From Apostichopus japonicus (taxonomy: Eukaryota; Echinodermata; Holothuroidea; Aspidochirotida; Stichopodidae): a stretch of 64,000 bases of DNA. Below are positions 1 to 11,000 of this stretch, one piece after another. Position 1 is the first letter of the stretch, and the number at the start of each line of letters is the position of its first letter. The notes beneath the pieces are model-generated. The model was not told the DNA's origin and did not search any database. It worked only from the letters and a program-made list of their open reading frames with translations. The position numbers and the translations under genes are program-made. The stretch is from NCBI RefSeq assembly GCF_037975245.1, contig NC_092561.1, positions 8,742,001 through 8,806,000 on the forward strand. Reading direction: 5' to 3'.

Positions 1-959
1 GAAGTGTGGCTCATCTACAGGGTAATGGAGTCACCCTTGTCAAAGGTAATGGAGTGTGCCCCCATGTGCCCATTTTTTTTAAATTTTAAATTGGTATCTC
101 AAAGTGAAGGAACATTTGTGAGCTTATGCCACTTTTAAATTATTTACCTCAGACTGTTTCCTGATATTTCTGTCAATATCATAGTTGAAAGCTACTTTCA
201 TGAAAATCATGATGCATGAACTTAAGATCCCAAATGGACCACACTTCTATTACTGTTCATTTTAATCCCATGAAACCATGATTAGTTTGTATGCAATCAC
301 CACAACAAGTGAAGCAATCTGCCCCCTAACCACCCCCCTCAAAATGTTAAGCTTTGAAAGGGAACCATGACCATACCCCTGCAAAACCACAACTTGGTCC
401 AGTACATGTATCTGTCATGAAAAAAACTTGGTACAATGTACACTTAGTGTGTAGTACTGTACTCAAGCTTAACTGTATTTTTACCAAATTTTGAATTACA
501 TTCTATGCCAGCTTTGAGCAGGTGTATCAAAACATTATTTAATTAATAGTGATATTTTGTGTACACAGTAATTTGGAGCATATAAAGAATTTTAGTTCTC
601 ATAAAACCTTGAGAATACTTTGGTTCAGTGTGTACATTGTATCTGTGACGCAATTTGACCTGTACTCTGCATTATATACTGTATGTGATACCAAATAAAT
701 GATTCCCTGTAAATTGTTCATAAATCCACAAATTATATGACTGCAAGTTCTTCCCATGATTGAATTACCAACTGGCAAACTTGCTCTTACTGAATGGATG
801 TAGACATCGTACTGTACATGTACAATTATAATGTATGTGATAAAAGAGCTTTCCCTGTAATCGCTAAATTATTCTATTTTTTATGAGCGAATGCTAACAG
901 TTCCAGGACTACTGTGCGTTCATCACAGCACCAAAATTCCAGTACACTATATATATTTG
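1..959. other. Non-coding window start
   Basis: AT-rich sequence without a supportable gene, transposon end or array. Confidence 0.4.
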
Positions 960-1510
960 AAGTCAAAATAAAGTAAAACTGTTAGCAAACTGCTTATTCA
1001 CTAAAGAGCCTACAGGTGTAAGAGAATGTGTAAAAGTAAGTTGGCCTGACATTTCGATCCTAGCAGGATCTTCTTTAGAGGCTAAAAATGCCTCTGAAAC
1101 TTTTAAGGATTTCTTTTTCTGGTGGTCTGAGGGATTTTTTTAACCTCTGAAGCAGATCCTGCTAGGATCGAAACGTCAGGCCAACTTACTTTTACACATA
1201 TATAAATTCAAAATAAAATAAAACTGTTAGCAAATTGCTTATCCACTGTAAAAGCCTGTGTAAGAGAATGTGTAAAAGTAAGTTGGCCTGACATTTCAAT
1301 CCTAGCAGGATCTTCTTCAGAGGCTAAAAATGCCTCTGAAAGTTTTAAGGATTTTTTTTCTGGTTGTCTGAGGGATTTTTTTAGCCTCTGAAGAAGATCC
1401 TGCTACAGTAGGATCGAACGTCAGGCCAACTTACTTTCACACACATATAAAGTCAAAATAAAATAAAACTGTTAGCAAATTGCTTATCCACTATAAGAGC
1501 CTGTGTAAGA
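960..1510. repeat. Tandem duplication (about 245 bp) carrying a foldback element
   Basis: Unit 1 about 960-1204, unit 2 about 1205-1449, partial third unit to 1510. Each starts near AAAATAAAACTGTTAGCAAA. Each full unit contains a palindromic element (1028-1197 and 1270-1442) whose roughly 55-bp arms begin GTGTAAAAGTAAGTTGGCCT. A single arm recurs at 1783-1836. Confidence 0.85.
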
Positions 1511-1540
1511 TATAACCGGTAATAATATAAGAGTCTGACC

Positions 1541-1598
1541 CGTGACCTCACAAATTTGTGCCGATTTCTGACGTGACGTCAGAAATCGTGAGGTCACG
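1541..1598. other. Compound perfect hairpin with CRE-like core
   Basis: Outer arms CGTGACCTCAC (1541-1551) and GTGAGGTCACG (1588-1598) are perfect complements. Inner arms CGATTTCTGACG (1562-1573) and CGTCAGAAATCG (1577-1588) are also perfect, with a 3-nt loop. It contains TGACGTCA and AGGTCA words. No adjacent gene explains it. Confidence 0.7.
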
Positions 1599-1836
1599 TC
1601 ACGAAAATTCAAATCTTACCCGCTAAACAGAAAACTGGAACATAAATTTCAAAACGATATTTCTTCGAGATAAACCTTCAGAATCAAATACCTAGTTAAC
1701 TTCAAGGAAACCTAACACATCTCCTGTTTCACCACGTAGTAGAAATGTCCGTTTTAGTTTGAAAATAGTAACTAAACTTAAGTAAGTTGGCCTGATGTTT
1801 CAATCCTAGCAGGATCTTCTTCAAAGGCTAAATGAC

Positions 1837-2640
1837 AAGTAACAGTACACAGAAGGGACAAGAACACACACAGAATACAGACAGGCTAATGAGCAGGTAA
1901 ACACTATATGAAGTCTATAGACTTTATGTGCATAACACACAAGGTACATTATTAATACAGCTGAGCAAACAGAATATGACAAATGTAATCCTTTTCCTTT
2001 ATTTAATTACCATAATTCATCGAAACTATAGTTTTACACCTGCTTTGCTGAGTACAGCAAATATTACTAATCAGTTTGTATTCATGAGTGAAACATACGT
2101 ACTGTATATACTGTACAATCACATTGTAAGGCCTTGTTATCCCTCGGACGACCAGAAAAAAAATCCTTACAAGTTTTACCTGGTTGAATTATATTTATAA
2201 TAATGGATTAAAATAAAGGCTTACACTGAGGAGCTGATGTCTTCATCAAGTTAGCGTAATGACAAGGACACTCCAGCAATAAACCTGGCTATCTTGAACA
2301 CACAGAAATGACAATAGAAATATTAATTATACAGTTACTTCAACAGTACTTATCCAAATCAAACGTTTCTGTTTAGTTGGTCTTTGACATGAATCAAGTT
2401 TAATTTTAATGGACTAGAACTGTTAACAGTGATTTTTTTCAACAGCTCCTACAGTATAACCTTGAGCATATCCAGAACAAATATTTATATGTCTAACTTC
2501 ATCCTTTCATATACTGTACTGTCTTCAATGGGTACAAAGTTCTGTTTAGGTAGATTATTTCATATTAAGCTTTATATATTGTGTCCAGAAGAACACCTGT
2601 TACAGTAAAGATAGTCCCTTGAGAAATGCAACCTACAGAG
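1837..2640. other. Non-coding AT-rich stretch
   Basis: No supportable gene. A GGACGACCAG word near 2145 is a fragment of the repeat described at 2641-3015. Short open frames show no family resemblance. Confidence 0.5.
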
Positions 2641-3015
2641 CAAATTTTTACAGATTTTATCTGGTCGTCCCTCGGACCAACCGGGCCTCACAATTTGGTT
2701 GTCTTAACAGCAAATTTGGTTTTCCAAAAAAAACGTAGCAATATAACAGTGTCCAATATATACAGTACAATGTAGGAGAGATGTGTGCAGTAGGTTTGGT
2801 GAACAGAACATCAGCCTTAGGAGGGGGAGGGAGAGAGGAGAGAGGGGGGGGATGACACAAAATTTTTGTTTTAACTATTTGGTGCATTTAGTTACAGTGC
2901 AATCCGAATTTGATGTAAAAGGGCGGTTGTCTGCCGGACAACCTCCACAGCTGAGTTTGGTTGTCCGAACATAAATTGGGTCGTCCCGGAAGACCAGACT
3001 ACTGTTAAAAATTTG
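2641..3015. mobile_element. MITE-like repeat with GTCGTCC inverted ends, copy 1
   Basis: Outer ends CAAATTTTTACAG and CTGTTAAAAATTTG are inverted, followed inward by CTGGTCGTCCCTCGGACC versus (reversed) CTGGTCTTCCGGGACGACC. The body aligns with 21262-21570 (for example GTAGGAGAGATGTGT and GGTTTGGTGAACAGAACA). Peptides in both copies (SCGGCPADNRPFTSNSDC-like) are repeat-derived. Confidence 0.7.
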
Positions 3016-3474
3016 CCCTGAAATGCCCTGCCTCACACTGATGATTTGTAAAGTGAAATACAAGTCATTAATGTACTTTCAATTTCTTTTGATCTCACTG
3101 TTAATATGTACAATAAAATCACAACATCAACCAGAAATTGAAATGAAATAAGCCCTGGCGATTTCATTGCTAACTAATGAAGCGGGCAAACAACATTTAA
3201 TGAAAAAAAGACAATGGCCTCATCACAAAATATTGAATTTGACTCATTTTCAGATTAATGATATGTAAAGTATATTGTTTACTTTTACATTGGCAAATTT
3301 GATTTCAAATCTGTTTTAGTATTGGGTTTACCTTTACAGTAGGGATGGTTAAATGTCAACCAAATACACACTGAGGGGGCAAATTCCACACGCCAAGTAC
3401 TCAATGTGTACAGTAGTTGGGAAAATAAAGCATTTGGCAGATGGGTAAATATTCAGCAATGTGATTCACAGATA

Positions 3475-3717
3475 GGAAGGTTATACTGTGCAAAGGTCTA
3501 GGTACAGTACATCAAAAACACATTTCCTTTAAAATAAAAAAAAGTCCTATTTTAGGTACTGTAATTTGTTAAGTTTTCAGTGTTTAGCTAACACTATTCA
3601 CCGAGAGTAAGGTTATACTGAGCAAAGGTCTACAGTGTAGGTACAGTACATCTAAAACATATTTCCTTTTCAAAAAAAGTCCTATTTTGGGTACTGTAAT
3701 TGTTATGTTTTCACTGT
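3475..3717. repeat. Imperfect direct duplication, about 125 bp
   Basis: Two copies share AAGGTTATACTG, GCAAAGGTCTA, GGTACAGTACATC, AAAGTCCTATTTT and GGTACTGTAAT in the same order. Non-coding. Confidence 0.75.
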
Positions 3718-4796
3718 ACATAAAAGAATCTGGCAATTGCGAGTGACATTTTACAGTTTATCTATATCAGCTGCTAAAGGCCACAGACCACAAAACTAAT
3801 TTGGGGGTAAAACTTGCGGCATACACGCAATAGCACTGCAGAGGAAGAGAGACTGAATACACAACTTCACTAGGTGACTGGTTTGGTGCTTTTCTGACTT
3901 AATTCTTATTACAGTGCATAGTACATTACAACAGACATACAATCTACAGTTGCACCCTTGAGTGCCCCCATATAAAGATCTGTATACATTCTATACAATA
4001 GGATGAAGAGTGACAATGGATAGGATAAAGGCATAGGAGTGCCTATACAGGACACTTCTTAAGCTATGCTAATCTTCCTGTCTCCTACAGCCTAGCCTAC
4101 CTTTTTATATCAGAAACTTACAGGGTTTCATTAGCAGACATGTACTGTATGTTGATGACTGTCATTGCATACTGTAGTTGGTTTTCAATATGTTTCAGGC
4201 AATGGGATAAAAAGTGTCAGAAACTTCTGCAGATGTGTTCCCATCGCTTTAACAATAGAATATCGTTTATTGCATAGTGCATCACTACCCCATTGACAGT
4301 CCTTTACAGTGCTATGTGTTATATGCACAAATTGTTTGACTTCATCACATTAAAATGTGACAATCACTCATATATTTTCTCCAGCCTGGTTGTAACTTTA
4401 AAGCTTGGGCAAACACTGTTTATCACCATGTGCACTGGGGGTGAGGCTTTTGGCATCAACATTTTGGTCTAACTAATTATGCTGTTATTAATTGCTAGAT
4501 CTGAAACATCCAAGTTGCAGCTTCACTACAGAAATAATTCCAAACAAGCATTGAGTCAAATTTCAAATGATACAGTACAATTTTTTCATCAGCTACATGC
4601 ACAAGGTGAGCAAAATCTGAATTTATGTGTTTGGCCTAAGTTAGGCCAAGGCTTGAAGGAGAGTGAACTGTCTAGGCTAATATGATTTTCCAGTGGTACT
4701 ATTACTCTTCAATACTAACATATCTTCAGTCTCGGTCTTACTACAAGTCCAACTCCTAGGGGCTTTGTCAATACTGTACCTTTAAATGACAGACTG

Positions 4797-5075
4797 GTTG
4801 TTACTAGGATTTAAAAAGTTGTGCCCGGGGTACACAACACCTTAAAAGGTTAAAAACTTGCGTCCCTGCAGTCCTCCATGAAAACATGCACTTAAAAATT
4901 CCACATACAGGAACACACAATACTTAGCTATAAAGACCCCAGACCACACATTGGCTTGTGCACAACGGAATCCTATAGAGATAGGTCTATAATATTATGC
5001 AGGAAAAAAAGTCAAATGATGAAACTTGTTACTTATTAGTAAATTTTGCCGTAGATTAGTTACAGTAGCATATAT
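4797..5075. repeat. Dispersed repeat, copy 1
   Basis: It shares TTACTAGGATTTAAAAA, CTTCCATGAAA-type, GGAACACACAATA, ACATTGGCTTGTGC and AAATGATGAAAC blocks with 33437-33750 in the same order. The two copies are well diverged. The rest of 3718-6750 shows no gene; a frame at 6171-5737 on the minus strand lacks any family resemblance. Confidence 0.65.
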
Positions 5076-7368
5076 GCTGGCCTAAACATCTCCCAATGCA
5101 TACTACTGCATGGTATCTCCCTTGCATAGCGTCTGTCAAAATGATGGCTACAAATACTCTTTGATGTCCGAAGTCAATGTAAAGTAACACAGTGCCTAGA
5201 GAGATAATGACAATGGGTAAGGGACTGTTAGCCAATCAGATCACCATTTACAATTGAATTATTTCTGAGACTATCACATAAAATATCTGAATCATTGTTC
5301 TGATCCCTTTGACCATGTATTTCAGTCAATTTTTTGCTGCAATGTTTGTGTTGTAAACTACTTTGTGCATCGTCAAAAGTAGACGTTGAAGCTTGATATT
5401 TTTAATTGACGTTACATACAAAATGATTCAACTAGGCCTGTGGTAATTTTCCTTGGTTGGTTGCTTACAAACACTGCAAAGCATCCAGGGTAAATGTTCC
5501 ATCAGTTACTCTATTGTTGGAAGTAGTCCCTGCTTCGCGAGCAACACAAAGAGCACAATTGAAGATTTATGCAATACACTCACTGAACAAGTTTACTAAA
5601 CCAGCCAAGCAAGTTCATTTGTAAAACAAATCCAGTTCGGAGTTTCGATTTGAGAAAGTGGGGGATTGTGGGGTATATGGAAAATACACAACAAGGATCA
5701 GCATTCTTACAAATATATTTAGATCAAGAACACCGCTTACATGCTGTGTAAGAAAGTAGTCTTCCAAGATACACTCCAGTTTTGACTATGTGTTGTAGGT
5801 ACAGTACGGCGATATGATTGTTTCTTCCCAGGCTTTGAGGATTTGCACATGTGCAGATAAAACTCTGAGGTTCGAACAGGCTTCTTTACATGTATGCAGT
5901 AATGAACTGTGCATAATTTAACGAGAGATCTGCACACTGTAGGTACAGGCAAGTAGGCAACTTGCAAGGTCAAAGAATGGAGCTCTACTAAGCTACTGAG
6001 TTGGCAAACAGGGGAAAATAAGGGCAGTTGAAAAAGGGGGTATGGTGGCAAAAGTCGGTTGAAAAAGTGGCAGCATGGGCAAAAAGAGGGGTGGGGTATG
6101 CCACCCCTGTAAAACAGCGATGATAGAGCACTGGCATCTGCCCTACATGTATATTGTGTCAGATTGTTCATAACATAAAGGCAGTGTTAAGATCACATTG
6201 TTAGCACTACACTATTAAAAATAGTTCATATAAAAATCGCAACTGGTGTTCGACCAGGACGAAAGCTTCTTTGCGGCACGCAACGTTTTTGCAGGACTCA
6301 CGTCCCTGGGAGTGGGACATTAACTGTTTTTCTCTACTCTAGTAAATACTGTTAGGCTATGTCTAGCCTATACATAGCCAACAACAAACAGCCTATAGGC
6401 TCATGTACTGTGTGACTTGCTAGAGGCTCTAGTAGAGCATTCAACAGTGGCCTTACGCGTTCGGCCGAACCAGTTTCTTTCCCATCCCTTCCTAAACAAC
6501 GAAAATGGATGCTTACCTAAAGCTTATTTTCGGATGAAACACCAATCGCAGACATGTTGTTAAAGTTATGTATGCATATTTTTTAACATTACTATACGTG
6601 TTGTCGTCAATACGCAGTTGTGGACCGGAGTCTACCCAGTTATAGTGCAGCAGGACTGTTAATGTGTGTGTTGTATTCTGTATATAATATGATCGACCCT
6701 GTGTACAGATCATTGTACCAGCAATGACAGAGAAAAGATAGACACCCCCACCAAAACGAAGTGATTATTCGCAGGGCAGCCCGGCGAATAACGTACACAG
6801 ACACCTTATTCGCAGGGCTGTGACGATTTTGAAAATAGGTTTGTTATTAGGTTTGCTATTGATACCAGTCAGTTTAGGGACCTTGAAAAAGCCAGTCTTT
6901 TGGGCCCAAATAGTCTTAGCCACTTCATAAGCTAATTTTTGGAGCCCCAGCAGTTCAAGTTTAAAAGCTTATTTTAAGGGAGCTTATCTTGGGATTCCCC
7001 AAAAGCCAATATTGCCTGAAAGCCAATATGGTCAAAGGTGTGACACCCCCCCCCCACCTCCCACACCTTTACATGCAAATGAGCAGTCACTCTGCAAAAA
7101 CAAAGGTGAAAGTGATCGAGGGATGACATTTTTATGTTGGCGGTACTAATGCTAGACTGGTTCAATCTTAAGGCCCTAGGCTCCCAAAACCAATCCTAAC
7201 AGCATTAAGATAGGAATCCCAAAGGCCAATAAATTCCTCAAAATATAGAGGCTCCCAATTAAGACTCTCAAAAAGATAGCTGGTGCCCAAAAGCAAACTC
7301 GAATAGCCCCAAAAGCAAACTCGAATAGCCCCAAAAATTACTGAGCCCGTTAACCCAGTCTAAGGCTG

Positions 7369-7676
7369 CCCTGTGAATAAGGTGTATGTGTCTGGCTTTT
7401 CGCAGGGCAGCCCTGCAAATAAGATGCTTGTGTCTGGCTATTCACAGGGCTGCCCTGCGAATAAGGTGTATGTGTCTGGCTATTCGCAGGGCTGCCCTGT
7501 GAATAAGATGCTTTTGTCCGGCTATTCGCAGGGCTGCCCTTTGAATAAGGTGTATGTGTCTGGCTATTCGCAGGGCAGCCCTGCAAATAAGATGCTTGTG
7601 TCTGGCTATTCACAGGGCTGCCCTGTGAATAAGGTGTATGTGTCTGGCTATTCACAGGGCTGCCCTGCGAATAAGC
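7369..7676. repeat. 42-bp palindromic tandem array, about 7.3 units
   Basis: Units of 42 bp alternate between a GGTGTATGTG and a GATGCTTGTG form, giving a loose 84-bp higher-order period. Every unit contains the palindrome TTCGCAGGGC-x-GCCCTGCGAA or a variant. Because 42 is a multiple of 3, both strands stay open and give repetitive SQGSPAN/YSQGCP frames that are not credible genes. Related sequence in inverted order lies at 6757-6825. Confidence 0.9.
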
Positions 7677-7789
7677 CCCACCCCACCAAAAAAGTGAAAG
7701 CGAAAGTGGATGCTCTAACCACGATTCTATTAGACTACTGGTTAGTAAATCGCTGACAAGAAATACAATTGTGAAAAGATTGAAGAGGT

Positions 7790-7954
7790 TGTTGGATCTG
7801 CCATCGTTGTATTGAAAGTGCGGTGATTTTAATGGCTTTAGAAGCGACATAAGAGACAACATTTCTACGAGGGAATGGTGTAACGAACTCGTGTGTATTT
7901 ACAACGTTAATAGCATAACAAAAAAACACGTGACTTGGGAGCACACAACTAACA
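7790..7954 (-). repeat. 3' LTR of copia element
   Basis: 165-bp direct repeat of 12158-12321, preceded on the minus strand by the purine tract GCAAGTGGGGG that primes plus-strand synthesis in this class of element. It carries a duplicate of the gag start codon region, which is why a short spurious frame begins here. Confidence 0.96.
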
Positions 7955-8059
7955 CCCCCACTTGCTCTCATAATAATAAACATCCTTGTATGAAAATTAC
8001 TTTAAAGCAATATGCATATTGTAACTTCTTGTGTTCAGAGTGTTCAAATGTTAAATACA

Positions 8060-11000
8060 TCAGTTACCAAACAGGAATCGCTTGAACTTGTTGATCTTTG
8101 ATTTTGTTGCTGGTTTTGTAAAATTATCTGCAACCATATCCTCTGTTGGGCAATATGTAATGTTAACCTTACCCTCATTGACCATTGTACGAATAAAATG
8201 GTACTTGACATCAATGTGTTTTGATCTTTGTCGGTGAACAGGATCTTTACTCAATGAAATAGCACCCTGGTTATCTTCAAAAATATTAGTACAGTGAAAA
8301 ATTTTCTTGTCCATACCATTCAACAAACTTTCTTGTGTTGTAGCTGCCAATGCCATGTATTCAGCCTCACAAGTGGATAATGCAACTGTTGGTTGCTTCT
8401 TAGATTTCCATGAAACGAGTGGACCATCCCCAGTCAAACTAAAACAATAACCAGTTGTACTTCTTCTGTCCTCCACTGAAGATGCCCAATCTGAATCACT
8501 GTAAGCAAGTAACCTTAAGGGTTGACTTGATTTCTTGAAGCATAATTTGTGATCAATTGTACCTTTTAGATACCTAAGAACATGTTTGGCAGTATTCATG
8601 TTCTCTGCTTTAGGTTCTGACAAATGCTGTGACAATCTACTTACCACCCAACTTAGGTCTGGTCTAGTGCATGTCATGGCATAAATCAAACTTCCAACTA
8701 TTTCACGGTAATTCTTTGGATCAACAGCTTCACTACTGTTACATTCCAATTTCTGTTCACATGGAGTGGATCTGGGCTTACAGTTTACCATTCCAAATCT
8801 TTCTAGCATTTTGCTGATATATTTGTCCTGGCTCATCTTGATTTCTCCCTCCTTTTGCTCAAAATGGATTCCAAGAAAATATGATATCTTACCCAAATCT
8901 TTCATTCTAAATTTCTTCTGCATAACTTCCTTGAACTGATTTAGCAAGTGTGTGTCACTAGCTGCCATAATCAGATCATCAACCCAAATAATGACTATGA
9001 TCATGTCATTTTTAATCTGCTTCTTGTAGACACAATGATCTGATGAATTTTGAACAAAATCATTTTCAACAAGGTACTCATGTAATACTTTATTCCAATT
9101 TCTACCTGACTGTTTCAACCCATAGAGTGATTTCTTTAACTTATAAACCAACTTTTCTCCTGTGTCTGATAAAACTTCAAAGCCTTCTGGTTGCTCTAAA
9201 TAGATTTCTTCAGCAATAGGAGCATGCAGGTAAGCAGTTTTGACATCCATCTGATGAACAATCAGATCATTTTGCACTACCAGTTGCATTAAAATCCTAA
9301 TTGATGTGATATTAGCTGTCGGGGCAAATGTTTCTTTGTAATCTATCCCCTTCACCTGATTGTAACCCTTGGCGACATATCTTGCCTTAAATCTCCTTGT
9401 ACCTTCAAAATCCTCTTTAATTGCATACACCCATTTTCCCCCTACTGGATGTTTACCTTCAGGTAAAGTTGTTATCTCAAATGTATCATTCTCCCTTAAT
9501 GAATTTAGCTCTTCTTCCATGGCATTTTTCCATGTTGATATATAAGGTGAATTTACCGCTTCCTTGTACGTTTGGGGAATTCCACATACTTTATAACAGT
9601 AATCAATACCAGTCATAATAGAATCTCCATCTTCAACATGTGATACATACTCATCTAAGTATTTGGGAGATTTTCTCTCCCTCTTGGGGTAGTAACGTCC
9701 TTGACTTACATCACCCATACTTCTTTCACTGTGGTTTTCCTCTGAACCACTTTCCTTTAAAATTTCTCTTGTTATTTCTCTTTGAGACACATTTGTCTTA
9801 CTTCCATTATTGTTTTCAGGAACATGAGCATCACCACTAGACTCCCCACATGTGTATTGTTGAGGAAACAACTCAACTTCATCATCCAATACATCAGTTT
9901 GGGTTTGTTTCTCAATACCTCTTTTCTTACAGAACTTGACCAGCCTGTTTTTAGACACCTTTCCACTGTTTGCATGATACACTAGGTATGCAGGACTATT
10001 CTTGTCATACCCAACAAAAATTCCTTTCTCACACCTAGAATCTAGTTTCTTTGGGTCGTGCTTATACGCATAACACTCTGATCCAAATATCCCCATTTTG
10101 GATAGATCAGGTTGGTTCCCTGTTAACATGTGATAAGGGGTTTGCTTAATGCGGTTGTTGAAACATCTGTTTCTAATATGGGCAGCTGTTTGGACTGCGT
10201 ATGTCCACAAGAACTTGGGCAAACCCTTGTCTATTAATAGACACCTCCCCATTTCAAAAAGAGTTCTCCACTGCCTTTCAGCGGTACCATTTTGGTGGGG
10301 AGAGTACGGTGAAGAGGTTTCATGCCTTATGCCCATTTTCCTTAGTACTGACTCAAAAGCATTCCCTGTGAATTCTGAACCATTGTCAGACCTGATACAC
10401 TTTACTTTGCCATAAGGTGCACAATCTGCCAAAAACTTTTCCAATACTAATGCAGTGTCACCCTTGTTTCTAATGAAATAAACAAATATGGCTCCTGAAT
10501 AATCATCGGTGAATGTTGCTGCATATTTGAACCCATCCTTAGCTACAGGGTTAATAGGTCCTGCTAGGTCTGTGTGAACCAACTCTAGGGGTGTGGTGGC
10601 CTTAGCATCTAGTTTTCTACTCCTACTGTTTACAAATTTTCCTTGAGTGCATGTGTCACAATCAAATGTTGACTTATCAACTTCACCTTTAATTTTCATA
10701 CCTTTGACTACATCTTGTAATTTAAGAATATCTTCAAAATTACAGTGTCCTAAAATTTCATGCCATGTATGAACATCATATACAGCGTTAACTCTGTCAC
10801 CTACTATTTCTTCGTCCACAACGTTCAGGTAGTACAATCTTCCTTGTTCTTTCATGTTGAACGTAGTACCATCTTTGTGGGTAAGTATGTTGCATCCTTG
10901 CTTGAAGGTCACTGTGGCTCCATTGTTGGTGGCAGCTTTAACAGAAAACATGTCCTGTGGGTAGGAAGGGATATACAGTGCCGCTTCCAGCATAGATTCT

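Noticed and set aside
5737-6171. 144-codon minus-strand frame
   Set aside because: Composition is that of random AT-rich DNA with proline/serine from C-rich runs; no family resemblance.
7350-7862. 170-codon (minus) and 127-codon (plus) repetitive frames
   Set aside because: They arise because the 42-bp tandem unit is a multiple of three on both strands. There is no start context, domain or flanking gene structure.
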